Assembly (NCBI GenBank): GCA_011525625.1
Contig: WYAX01000013.1
Location: 22,564 to 86,563 of the forward strand
Source of the DNA: Nitrospira defluvii
GTDB lineage: Bacteria; Nitrospirota; Nitrospiria; Nitrospirales; Nitrospiraceae
DNA: 64,000 bases
Direction of reading: 5' to 3'
Below, piece by piece: positions 36,101-43,229 of the stretch. The notes beneath the pieces were generated by a model. It saw only the letters and a program-made list of their open reading frames with translations. It was not told where the DNA came from and did not search any database. A program made the position numbers and the translations under genes. Every line of letters begins with the position of its first letter. The stretch's first letter is position 1.

Positions 36101-36310
36101 TCTTCGTCCGTTTTGCCGCGGATCTTCGATCCCTTCTTTACCACGAAGAACGAAGGCGAGGGGACCGGGCTCGGGCTTTCCGTCAGTTTGGGCATCGTAG
36201 AGCGCCACGGGGGTCGGATTATGGTTGAGAGCGAAGTCGGGAAGGGGACTACATTTACGGTGTCGATTCCGCTGTCGACTGAACGTTATGCCATTGGGAG
36301 GTTTTCGTGA
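33101..36310 (+). CDS. Multi-PAS membrane sensor histidine kinase
   Basis: A 1069-residue kinase from a GTG; an ATG at 33134 is an alternative. Order: a helix near residues 20-45; a periplasmic double-Cache-type sensing domain to about residue 340; a second helix (VTVYGLGVFAVLLLTGL); a HAMP linker (RIARPISLLHEGVQRIGSGRLDQQL); three PAS domains; coiled coils between them; a HisKA domain with the phospho-acceptor H854 in AHEINNPLGG; and a C-terminal ATPase with GTGLGLSVSLGIVERHGG. It overlaps the response regulator by 4 bases, so they form a two-component pair. The external signal is unknown; small organic acids or amino acids are common for Cache domains. Confidence 0.88.
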   Translation: MRGPLAGVAARMLLWSRSHSLQRKIITAIVMVGLLPLGLSLVLTYIEERRALRETIGANFKEVAVEAARRIEMQVTRGINEAQQLAATPFLRTSVSESNRTYADKDEKTVQSMIKAWQQRWRQRDKQSEFPLFINRIVTNYLIRWHDIRKSDYVGIFVTDNRGALVVSSIPQVEYYHGKAAWWQAVMKRNTGEVFVSDIFFDPAFGTHVVNVSAPIIDDEQHTTIGAVTILLRRETLFHSVSEATVGKTGHAMLLSSDGVPLVCPILSPEEHVVKPELVRAISGHAAGWTTVANDSHGGENSIVGFAPVRLGGELTPESLGGNGWVAFVRQDPAESYAPLERLVVQVTVYGLGVFAVLLLTGLTVARRIARPISLLHEGVQRIGSGRLDQQLDLKTGDEIEQLAEAFNKMAVNLRVSFEQIEQRMEDVRRLEARYRDLIEHSPEMIYQLNKAGRFVHVNQTGLDKLGYTLEEMLQMRLWDLVPKGRETEVLAYLERLVSQGRSTIETVFVAADGRPIDVEIHATALFESGGGLVHSRAFVRDVTERRLLEEQVHRYTTRLEQAVNERTQQLVASQERYKALFDLVADSVFMVGEDGVIVAVNKREEQALGYSEQQIVGRSILDVVLPTHHDDMRALLAKIHAGERQVPTQEVTVRDAAGKEAPVEMDLILVRGSDHTWVMVQLRDITDRKRLERQMHTYQQELEAKVSERTREIEETKQYLENLLENANDVIYTLDSEQCFTYVNSKILSWGYAKEDLLGRPYLALLSKRHRGRRLKSTLDIGVKQVYEVEVLTKSGEPRSVMVSVSPLHGVDGEILGVLGIARDMTETKKLEQQIRNSEKLASVGKLAAGVAHEINNPLGGILNCLYNMRKGTLSPARQEEYLASMEDGLRRVQRIVRQLLDFSQQHSPELALADINQVVNRVLLLTDHLLVPHRVHLETDLAPDLPEIMIDRHMMEQVLMNLVLNAIQAMRSGGVLTISTIVEEAHCLVRVRDSGCGISSSVLPRIFDPFFTTKNEGEGTGLGLSVSLGIVERHGGRIMVESEVGKGTTFTVSIPLSTERYAIGRFS

Positions 36311-37758
36311 AGGGGCTCAGGGTGCTCATTGTCGATGACGAACCGTTGATGCGACTGTCCATGCTCGATGCCTTGGAGGGAGTGGGGTGTGAGGTCATGG
36401 CTGCGGCGACCGGAACCGAGGGGGTGACGGTGCTTGGTACGCGTCAGTTTGACGTGGTGATCACCGACTTGCGTCTCCCCGGTGCCGACGGGCTGACAAT
36501 CTTGAAGGTCTGTAAGGAGCGGAGCCCGACGACGGAGGTCATTCTGATCACGGCTCATGCGTCGGTCGATACGGCGGTCGGTGCCATCAAGCTCGGGGCG
36601 TATGATTACATTACCAAACCTTTTCAGATGGACGAGTTGTTGCTCATCGTCGAACGGGTCGGAAAAATCATCGGGCTACGACGCGAAAACCTTGAGTTGA
36701 AAGAAGTGTTGGAGGATCGATTCAGCTTTGGCGGCATCCACGGCTGTCATCAACGCATGCGGGCCTTGCTTGAGCGCTTGAAATTGGTGGCGGCAACCGA
36801 GTCTCCGGTGTCCATTGTCGGGGAACGTGGAACGGGAAAGGAATTGGTGGCGCATACCATCCATCTGAACAGTCCGCGACGAGATCAGCCATTGATCAAA
36901 GTCGGGTGCGGGGATCTCCCTGACAAGCTGTTGGAAGCGGAACTGTTCGGGCATGAAAAGGGGGCGTTTCCCGGTGCGCTACGCCAGCGGCGAGGTCGGT
37001 TCGAGTTGGCACACAAAGGTACGCTGCTGCTGGACGATATCGATACGCTCTCCTCGCATCTCCAGAGCAAGTTGTGGCAACTGGTGCAGGAGCGGAAGTG
37101 TGTGCGTCTCGGTGGACGGGAACCGTTGGAGATTGATGTGCGCATCCTCTGCGCGTCGACACAGGACTTGAAGGCGTCCGTGGCTCAGGGGCGGTTTCTC
37201 CCGCAGCTCGGTGACTATCTGACGGCCGTGCAACTCGTCGTCCCGCCCCTACGGGAACGCAGGGACGACGTGCTTGTCATTGCCGAGCATCTCCTGGAGA
37301 CGATCGCGACGACGCTCCATAAGTCGCTCAAAGGCTTTTCGCAGTCGAGTCGAGATTTGCTCATGCGGTACTCGTTTCCAGACAACGTTCAGGAATTGAA
37401 GCGGATGGTCGATCGTGCCGCCGCCTCGGGACGAAATGGAGAACTCCTCCAGCCTTGGGATCTCTGTGGCTTCCAAACCTGTCCCTTTCTTGGGGGCGCA
37501 CCTCAACCCACATGCGGGTTCTGCACCGAGGGATTGGTTGAGAAGTCCCAAAAGGTTGAATCGGCGACACTCGCGACCCTGGCCGTTGCGCGGGAGGCCT
37601 TTGAGCGGGACTACATTCTTGCCGCATTACAGCAGGTGGACGGGAGCCGGACGAATGCCGCTGCGCTACTCGGGCTTTCCAGAAAAGCTCTCTGGGATAA
37701 GTGCAAACGATATGGAATCTCCTCCGCCAAGGGTGAGGCGGAGGAGGGGGAGGAGTAG
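36307..37758 (+). CDS. NtrC-like response regulator with altered GAFTGA loop
   Basis: A 483-residue protein with an N-terminal receiver (phospho-acceptor D54 in ITDLRLPG, K in ITKPF), an AAA+ domain (Walker A GERGTGKE, Walker B LLLDDID) and a Fis-type helix-turn-helix (GSRTNAAALLGLSRKALWDKCKRYGI). In ordinary activators the loop GAFTGA touches sigma-54; here residues 219-224 read GAFPGA, and the sensor II region reads FPDNVQELKRM in place of the usual PGNVRELEN. It may therefore not drive sigma-54 promoters in the standard way. It is coupled to the kinase by a 4-base overlap. It has a Cys-rich stretch near residues 390-415 (CGFQTCPFLGGAPQPTCGFC) that could sense redox state or bind metal. Confidence 0.88.
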   Translation: MKGLRVLIVDDEPLMRLSMLDALEGVGCEVMAAATGTEGVTVLGTRQFDVVITDLRLPGADGLTILKVCKERSPTTEVILITAHASVDTAVGAIKLGAYDYITKPFQMDELLLIVERVGKIIGLRRENLELKEVLEDRFSFGGIHGCHQRMRALLERLKLVAATESPVSIVGERGTGKELVAHTIHLNSPRRDQPLIKVGCGDLPDKLLEAELFGHEKGAFPGALRQRRGRFELAHKGTLLLDDIDTLSSHLQSKLWQLVQERKCVRLGGREPLEIDVRILCASTQDLKASVAQGRFLPQLGDYLTAVQLVVPPLRERRDDVLVIAEHLLETIATTLHKSLKGFSQSSRDLLMRYSFPDNVQELKRMVDRAAASGRNGELLQPWDLCGFQTCPFLGGAPQPTCGFCTEGLVEKSQKVESATLATLAVAREAFERDYILAALQQVDGSRTNAAALLGLSRKALWDKCKRYGISSAKGEAEEGEE

Positions 37759-37759
37759 T

Positions 37760-38866
37760 CTATTCTTCTGGTTCAGGACCGCCTTCCCACAGTTTTACGG
37801 TGCGATCCCAGGAGGCGCTGGCCAAGCGCAATCCGTCCGGCGAGAGGGCGATGCCGCGCACGGGGCCGGTATGAGTCTTATCGGTTCGGAAGTTGCGGCC
37901 TGTGGCGATGTCCCAGAATCGAATGGTGCTGTCGTCGCCGGCGCTGATGAGCACTTTTCCATCAGGCGACACCGCGAGGGCGCGCACCCAGCCGTTATGC
38001 CCACGCACCACGCGGATTTCGTTCATCGTGGGCATCTCAAAGAAACGGATGGTATTGTCACGGCTGCCGGTGATCAGCATCTTGCCATCGGGGGTGAATG
38101 TCATGGCGCCGATCCAAAACTCCATCGGTTTCTGGAATCCTCCGTCGTCTTCGATGAAGAAGCCGCGGGTTTCCGTCGAGTCTTCGGCGGTCTCTTCCCA
38201 GTGTCCATTGTGGAGAATCTTTTCTTCTCCGCTCGGCAGCACTTCCCAGATCCGGATTTTGCCGATGTCAGACCCGCTGGCGAGGTGAACGCCGTCCGGA
38301 GAGAAGGCCACGCATACCGACCAATGATGGTCATATTGGTCTTTGCCCAGGAGGGTCATGAGGTCGGTTCCGGTTGTGACTTCCCAAATTTTGATGTCTT
38401 TGTTGTGGCTGCCTCGTGCCAGCATGAGACCGTCCGGGGAGAGCGAAAGACTGCACACATTGTGATCGTAGCGCGTAAACAGAAGCTTCGTGGGCTCGCC
38501 GGTTTTCGGGTTCCAGAGGCGGATGGTGCGATCTTCGCTGCCCGAGGCCAAGGTCTGACCATCAGGTGTGAACACCAGCGCACGGATGTCGGCAGTGTGC
38601 CCGCGCAATGAACGCAAGAGCCGTCCCGTCTCAATGTCCCAGACACGGACGTATCGATCCACGCCGCCGCTGACAATCGTTTGGCCGTCTGGGGCATAGG
38701 CAACAGTCCAGATCCCATGCGAATGGCCGCGGAAAGTTTTGACCTCCCGCAAGCCGGCTTTCCAGTAGGCTAAATGGTCGACGGCGGGTTTTTCGGAGAG
38801 CCCTGCCGGAGGATTCGACGTTACAGCGAAAGGAATCGTTGAGGGCGCAGTCGTGTGGTTGCTCAT
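37760..38866 (-). CDS. WD40-repeat protein
   Basis: A 368-residue minus-strand protein with seven WD40 repeats, each ending in patterns such as YVRVWDIETG, TIRLWNPKTG, DIKIWEVTTG, KIRIWEVLPSG, TIRFFEMPT, TIRFWDIATG and TVKLWEGG. Seven repeats make one complete beta propeller. No signal peptide is seen, so it is likely cytoplasmic. Between repeats 4 and 5 there is an acidic insert (EETAEDSTETRGFFIEDD). Its stop nearly touches that of the response regulator (convergent genes). It is a protein-interaction scaffold of unknown partner. Confidence 0.9.
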   Translation of the reverse strand: MSNHTTAPSTIPFAVTSNPPAGLSEKPAVDHLAYWKAGLREVKTFRGHSHGIWTVAYAPDGQTIVSGGVDRYVRVWDIETGRLLRSLRGHTADIRALVFTPDGQTLASGSEDRTIRLWNPKTGEPTKLLFTRYDHNVCSLSLSPDGLMLARGSHNKDIKIWEVTTGTDLMTLLGKDQYDHHWSVCVAFSPDGVHLASGSDIGKIRIWEVLPSGEEKILHNGHWEETAEDSTETRGFFIEDDGGFQKPMEFWIGAMTFTPDGKMLITGSRDNTIRFFEMPTMNEIRVVRGHNGWVRALAVSPDGKVLISAGDDSTIRFWDIATGRNFRTDKTHTGPVRGIALSPDGLRLASASWDRTVKLWEGGPEPEE

Positions 38867-38931
38867 AAAATTCTGTGCCTCGTCCCTGTTCTGCGCGGAG
38901 GCCTGTATGGCTCCGGGCGACGCTCCGCAGT

Positions 38932-38961
38932 TTGCAAAAAACGCTGATGGGTTTGTATAAT
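38932..38961 (+). promoter_or_regulatory. Predicted sigma-70 promoter for the HExxH protein gene
   Basis: TTGCAA (38932-38937), an 18-base spacer and a perfect TATAAT (38956-38961). The start would give a leader of about 95 bases that contains the inverted repeat GACTTGCT (38970-38977) / AGCAAGTC (38999-39006). It lies in the divergent region between the WD40 gene and the gene at 39064. Confidence 0.5.
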
Positions 38962-39063
38962 CGACGACCGACTTGCTGATCGTAAGAGAACGACTGTAAG
39001 CAAGTCAAGCACAGCGCTCACGCGGATTTTGCCCCTTCACCGCAGCCAAACATGTGAGGACTT

Positions 39064-40095
39064 ATGACGACCGGAGTAGAAGTATCAAAGCCGTCGATGG
39101 AGATCCGTTTTCAGCCGGCCTTACTGCAGGAAGTCATCGACTCCTTCATTGAAAAGACGGAGCGGGAGGGCGATCCGACCTACTATAAAGAGTTTCACGA
39201 GCTGGCCGATCCGATCTACGAAAAGTTTACATTGGATGATCGTGAAGCCGAGTTCAAGAAACTCTATCAGTATTTGTTCGGTATTTGGGGTTTCTCCGAT
39301 ATCATTCGCGACGCCTTTAATGAGTTTCCTGAGCTCAAGGCCCGTGTCGGCATCGTGTTGGTCAAGGGTGTGCTCAAGGAAGATCAGGAAGGGGTCGATG
39401 TGCTTCGGAAGTGGGGGTCCGTCGAGCACGATCTTGCAAAACAATTCGAGGAAAAGGGGCTGAAGGGTGTCGGCATCAAGCTGATCCCGCGACGGTTCTA
39501 CGATCCCGCGTTGACTCGGTATTGTCGTCACGAACTCATGCATATCAACGATATGCTCGATCCGGCCTTCGGTTATGATCCCGACACCAGGGTCGGACAA
39601 AATCCCGGTGAAGAGACGCTCATTCTGCACCGCTACCGCATCCTTTGGAATATCAGTGTTGACAGCCGCTTGATCGCTGCAGGGAAAGAACCGATGCTTC
39701 AGAAGGAGGATCGGTTCAAGGAGTTCCGTTCTTGGTATCGTAAAATTCCACCGGCTCAATTGAAATCGGTGTTCGAGGGGTTGTGGCAGACGAGCTACTT
39801 TACCCATTCGGAACTGGTGGAGATGGCGACCGATACCCTTCGCATTCTGGATCGTGCGGTGGACGTCGAGGGGGGAGAGATTCCGGAGACACAGACGAAA
39901 GTCATGTTGATGCCGGGCTTTCCTTGTCCCTTGTGCCGGTTCCCGACGTATACCTGGGTGGAAGACTTGGAGACGAAGCTGGAAAGCTACATTCTAGATT
40001 TCATTCGTGAGAACCACCCAGGCTGGGATGTCGAGTATGGCGCCTGTGATCGTTGCGTAGAAGTCTATAAATTGCGGGCTGACGGTGTGATCTAG
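39064..40095 (+). CDS. Unknown protein with HExxH motif and two CxxC pairs
   Basis: A 343-residue soluble protein without a signal peptide. I do not recognise a family. It contains H156-E-L-M-H160 in TRYCRHELMHINDMLD, the HExxH signature of zincin metallopeptidases, and two C-terminal Cys pairs (CPLC near 281 and CDRC near 330) that could form a zinc ribbon. The remainder is helical and rich in Glu, Lys and aromatic residues. It is followed after 10 bases by the NapG-like ferredoxin and then by the TorD-like chaperone and NxrC, so a job in NXR maturation is likely by context, for example as a metal-dependent protease or a metal carrier. Whether it cleaves anything is unknown. Confidence 0.72.
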   Translation: MTTGVEVSKPSMEIRFQPALLQEVIDSFIEKTEREGDPTYYKEFHELADPIYEKFTLDDREAEFKKLYQYLFGIWGFSDIIRDAFNEFPELKARVGIVLVKGVLKEDQEGVDVLRKWGSVEHDLAKQFEEKGLKGVGIKLIPRRFYDPALTRYCRHELMHINDMLDPAFGYDPDTRVGQNPGEETLILHRYRILWNISVDSRLIAAGKEPMLQKEDRFKEFRSWYRKIPPAQLKSVFEGLWQTSYFTHSELVEMATDTLRILDRAVDVEGGEIPETQTKVMLMPGFPCPLCRFPTYTWVEDLETKLESYILDFIRENHPGWDVEYGACDRCVEVYKLRADGVI

Positions 40096-40105
40096 GCGAG
40101 GTATC

Positions 40106-40711
40106 GTGACCGCTGATCCTAAGTACGGGCGTCGGGATTTTCTGAAGGACTCCGTGGTCTCGGTGGCCAAGGCCGCGAGGGAGTTTTCGCTTCACAAGGA
40201 TGCGCCCCGCGAGAAGCCTGTGGCCCCTGTCAGAACAGACTGGCTGCGCCCTCCGGGATCCGTCGACGAAACAACGTTTCTCGAACGTTGCACGCGTTGC
40301 AGCGATTGCATTGAGGCCTGCCCTCCTGGCGCCATTGTCAGCGATGGCACAAACGGCACGCCTGTAATTTTTGCCGATCAAGTTGCCTGTGAGCTTTGTG
40401 AAGATTTTCCGTGCATTGCCGCCTGTGCGACGGAAGCCTTGCTGCCGGTCACCGATTCGTTCGAAGTGCGGATGGGTCTTGCGGCCGTGTCGCACCGATC
40501 GTGTACGGCGGGCCAGGGGTGCAATGCCTGTGTGTCGAAGTGCCCTGTTGAGGCCTTGTCCATGGACTTCCATGAACTTCGTCTCATCGTCGAGCGGGAA
40601 CGTTGCGTCGGGTGCGGTATGTGCGAGCAGGTGTGTAAGACCGTCAACGATCGTATCGCCGTTAAGGTGACGCCGGCGAGAAACTTGTCTGCTGGTAGGA
40701 TCAGCTGTTAA
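40106..40711 (+). CDS. Tat-exported ferredoxin with four [4Fe-4S] sites, NapG/MauM-like
   Basis: A 201-residue protein from a GTG. The N-terminus has a twin-arginine segment (GRRDFLKDSV) like NapG and MauM, although the following stretch is less hydrophobic than usual. Four Cys groups follow: CTRCSDCIEACP, CELCEDFPCIAAC, CTAGQGCNACVSKCP and CVGCGMCEQVCK, each able to hold one [4Fe-4S] cluster. Such ferredoxins pass electrons to or from molybdenum enzymes in nitrate respiration. Here, between the HExxH protein and the chaperone, it may serve NXR or reverse electron flow. The location (periplasm or cytoplasm) depends on whether the Tat signal works. Confidence 0.85.
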   Translation: MTADPKYGRRDFLKDSVVSVAKAAREFSLHKDAPREKPVAPVRTDWLRPPGSVDETTFLERCTRCSDCIEACPPGAIVSDGTNGTPVIFADQVACELCEDFPCIAACATEALLPVTDSFEVRMGLAAVSHRSCTAGQGCNACVSKCPVEALSMDFHELRLIVERERCVGCGMCEQVCKTVNDRIAVKVTPARNLSAGRISC

Positions 40712-40804
40712 TTGAAGCGGCCGCAGGTTGAGATAGAGATGTCTCATGATTATTCAGCGTAGTGAAACATCGGCACTGATGGCGGTGAGAAAAGGAGAGA
40801 GTTC

Positions 40805-40906
40805 ATGCTTGACATCCCTCCCTCCTTTACCTATCATACGCCTCCTGTGCCGCAGGACTCAGATGTTGCGTGGTGTGCGAAAACTTTGCGCAACATGTTG
40901 AGGTGA
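40805..40906 (+). CDS. Possible 33-residue leader ORF upstream of the chaperone gene
   Basis: ATG at 40805 is preceded by AAAGGAGA (40791-40798) at ideal spacing and runs to TGA at 40904-40906, 14 bases before the chosen chaperone start. The product would be rich in Pro with one Cys and one Trp and has no recognised motif. The same stretch contains a strong promoter signature, so it may simply be promoter DNA that happens to be open. Confidence 0.3.
   Translation: MLDIPPSFTYHTPPVPQDSDVAWCAKTLRNMLR
40809..40837 (+). promoter_or_regulatory. Predicted strong sigma-70 promoter for the TorD-like gene
   Basis: TTGACA (40809-40814), exactly 17 bases of spacer, TATCAT (40832-40837): 6/6 and 5/6 matches to the consensus. 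It lies 84 bases upstream of the chosen start of the chaperone gene. Confidence 0.6.
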
Positions 40907-40920
40907 GGAGCAAGATACGT

Positions 40921-41898
40921 ATGACATCGAAACAAGTCGTGCAGCCCACCTCCCCGTCCTCCACCGCAATTGCTCCCCCCAAGGCAGTGCCTATCAAGGA
41001 TTCGCCTGCTGTCGAACGCGCGCTCAATCGTAGCAAGATATATCTTCTCTTCTCCTGGAGTCTGTTGTATCCGGAGGATGAGGAGTTTTTGGATTACCTG
41101 CAGTGTGGTGAGTTCGTCGAGGACGGAAGGGCCGCGCTGGATGGGCTCCGTCTCGCGCTCGATGGAATCGGTGGCGACCGTGCAACTCAGAAGATCGCCC
41201 TAATGAAGAAGCAGTTCGACCAGATCGAAAAGTTGGTCTCAGCCGAGTGTGTGAATTGGCAAATCGGCGATCTTCAGACGGAGCATCGTCGGGTGTTTAC
41301 AAATGTGATCACGCTCGATTGTCCGCCCTACGAAACTCTGTTCGGGAATGACCACGTGTTCGCTCAATCTCACGTGATGGGCGATATCGCGGGATTTTAT
41401 AAAGCGTTCGGCGTCGAGCTCTCCAAGGATGTGCACGAACGGTTGGATCACCTCAGTGTCGAGCTCGAATTCATGCATTTTTTGACGTACAAAGAGTCCT
41501 ATTCGCGTTGCCATGACGGAGTAGACAAGACGGAGATCGTTGTCGACGCCCAAAAGAAGTTTGTTAAGAACCACATCGGCCGATGGGTCCCGTTGTTCTG
41601 TCGAATGTTGGCAAAGAAATCTGATACTGGATTGTTCAAGCTTATTGCGGACTGTATGTCGGAATGGATGGATTTTGAGGTCGCCTTCCTCGGGGTGACG
41701 GTGCAGCCCTACTCCGAGGCGGACTACAGACCAGCTACCTTCAATGCTCCGGAAGGTCAAACCTACGAGTGCGGGGCGCAGGACAAGGGGAATGAGCTCA
41801 GTATGTTGCTGAGCGAAGTCGGCGCTGAGTCTTTCATGGACCAGAAGGCGAAAGAGAAGGACGGCGAGAAGAGCGAAGGCCCAGTCGGGACTGCGTAG
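40921..41898 (+). CDS. TorD/NarJ-family chaperone, probably for NXR
   Basis: A 325-residue cytoplasmic protein. The ATG at 40921 with GAGGAG (40905-40910) upstream is preferred over a GTG at 40870. The core is all-helical with family features: SKIYLLFSWSLLYPED, TEHRRVFTNVITLDCPPYETLFG, MGDIAGFYKAFGVELSKDVHERLDHLSVELEFMHFL. Such proteins bind the catalytic subunit of DMSO-reductase-family enzymes, assist cofactor insertion and hold back Tat export until folding is complete. It is longer than most (about 200-230) by N- and C-terminal extensions, the latter rich in Lys and Glu. NxrC1 follows directly, so NXR is the probable client. Confidence 0.83.
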   Translation: MTSKQVVQPTSPSSTAIAPPKAVPIKDSPAVERALNRSKIYLLFSWSLLYPEDEEFLDYLQCGEFVEDGRAALDGLRLALDGIGGDRATQKIALMKKQFDQIEKLVSAECVNWQIGDLQTEHRRVFTNVITLDCPPYETLFGNDHVFAQSHVMGDIAGFYKAFGVELSKDVHERLDHLSVELEFMHFLTYKESYSRCHDGVDKTEIVVDAQKKFVKNHIGRWVPLFCRMLAKKSDTGLFKLIADCMSEWMDFEVAFLGVTVQPYSEADYRPATFNAPEGQTYECGAQDKGNELSMLLSEVGAESFMDQKAKEKDGEKSEGPVGTA

Positions 41899-41904
41899 GA
41901 GTTC

Positions 41905-41938
41905 TCGGTTTTCGGGCGGTGCAGTATTCGGTTTTCGG
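41905..41938 (+). repeat. Tandem 11-bp direct repeat upstream of NxrC1
   Basis: TCGGTTTTCGG occurs at 41905-41915 and again at 41928-41938, a 23-base period, close to two helical turns. It lies 60-93 bases before the NxrC1 start. It could be a regulator site, or a remnant of simple-sequence expansion. Confidence 0.45.
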
Positions 41939-41997
41939 TAGACGTTATACGTTCCCAGTTCTTTTTCTTATTAATCTTTCAGAGGAGGGCATACGCA

Positions 41998-42951
41998 ATG
42001 AGACTGGTGCAGACACGCAACAAGCGTTTGGTGTTTGGCATTCTGTTCTCTGCGCTGATCGTTGGCATTATGTTGACGATCGGGCAGGTGCCTCTCGCGG
42101 TCAGCCAACCGGTGACCATTCCCGTGAAGGCGATCAAGGGGGTAATCCCGATGGATGGTGCAAACCCCATCTGGGAAGGAGTGCCAGGTGTCATCATCCC
42201 ATTGAGCGGCCAAACCATCACGACTCCGATGCACCCGAATATCTCGGTGAAATCGGTGTTTGTGAAGGCGGTCACCAATGGAAAGGATTTGGGGTTGCGC
42301 CTTGATTGGAGCGACCAGACCAAGAACGATACCGCGATTGGTCCGCAGGATTTCCGTGACCAGGTCGCCATTATGTTCCCGGTCAACACTGCGGGTGCGC
42401 CGCCATTCCAGTGCATGGGCCAGTCCGGAGGGACGGTCAATATTTGGCGCTGGAACGCGGAGTGGCAGAAGGATCTCGGTAAGGATAGTGCCGGTATCTG
42501 GGACGTCGACGACCAGTATCCTGGAATTTTCTGGGACTACTACTTCGAGGAGCCGGCTGGTGGAGTCACCTACCCGGACCGTATCGGTCGTAGCCTTGGC
42601 CCATTCAACTCCGGAATCTGGTCCGGCAACATCATGTCTGACCCGACCCTTCGCGTCAGCTCCGTTGAGGATCTGAATGCCAACGGGTTCAGCACTTTGA
42701 CCACCCAGGCCCATCAAGATGTGATCGGCAATGGTGTGTGGGAGCCGTCAGGGTCCCTCAAGGGCGGTGGATACACCGGTCCGACGTGGCGCGTCGTCGT
42801 GAAGCGCTCGTTGGAGACTGGCGATGCCAACGATACCCAGTTCAAGGCGGGAGCCTCTGTGCCAATCGCGTTTGCGGTGTGGGACGGTTCCAACGTTGAA
42901 CGGAACGGCATGAAGGCCCTCTCCACCTGGTTCACGTTGAAGTTGCCGTGA
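41998..42951 (+). CDS. nxrC: Nitrite oxidoreductase gamma-type subunit (NxrC-like), copy 1
   Basis: A 317-residue exported protein with a Sec-type leader (VFGILFSALIVGIMLTIGQV). The body is an EB_dh / DOMON-like haem-b domain as in ethylbenzene dehydrogenase gamma: KGVIPMDGANPIWEG, LSGQTITTP, LGLRLDWSDQTKND, FRDQVAIMFPV, FQCMGQSGGTVNIWRWNAEWQ, TWRVVVKRSLE and NGMKALSTWF. In ethylbenzene dehydrogenase gamma one Met and one Lys bind the haem iron; the Met in CMGQ and the Lys in NGMK are the candidates here, by inference. GAGGAGGG precedes the ATG. It would take electrons from NxrB and pass them to cytochrome c. A strong terminator follows. Confidence 0.85.
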   Translation: MRLVQTRNKRLVFGILFSALIVGIMLTIGQVPLAVSQPVTIPVKAIKGVIPMDGANPIWEGVPGVIIPLSGQTITTPMHPNISVKSVFVKAVTNGKDLGLRLDWSDQTKNDTAIGPQDFRDQVAIMFPVNTAGAPPFQCMGQSGGTVNIWRWNAEWQKDLGKDSAGIWDVDDQYPGIFWDYYFEEPAGGVTYPDRIGRSLGPFNSGIWSGNIMSDPTLRVSSVEDLNANGFSTLTTQAHQDVIGNGVWEPSGSLKGGGYTGPTWRVVVKRSLETGDANDTQFKAGASVPIAFAVWDGSNVERNGMKALSTWFTLKLP

Positions 42952-43020
42952 GCGTGGAAGGCTGAAGAAGCCAATTCTGCTCCAGCAGGGAGCAGGAATA
43001 GAGGTTTGAATTCGTCGATT

Positions 43021-43073
43021 GAGGGCTCCGAGTTCTTGCTAAAACGGCAAGGTGACTCGGAGCCCTCTTCTTT
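43021..43073 (+). terminator. Rho-independent terminator after NxrC1
   Basis: Perfect 13-bp stem GAGGGCTCCGAGT (43021-43033) with ACTCGGAGCCCTC (43055-43067), then TTCTTT. The 21-base loop is long. Confidence 0.85.
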
Positions 43074-43229
43074 ATTGAGCCGCTGCGATGATTGTCGCGA
43101 ATGTGACCCTGAAATATCTCATCCTCTCTGGGAGGAGGGTTGCTTTCGGGCTCGAACGGAGTGTATAACCCGATACAGTGTACCTCGTCTGAAAACACTG
43201 ATTTTCCTGCTTAATATAAAGATTATTTT

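Noticed and set aside
37415..38611. 398-codon plus-strand frame over the WD40 gene
   Set aside because: Antisense to seven clear WD40 repeats and overlapping the response regulator; no domain of its own.
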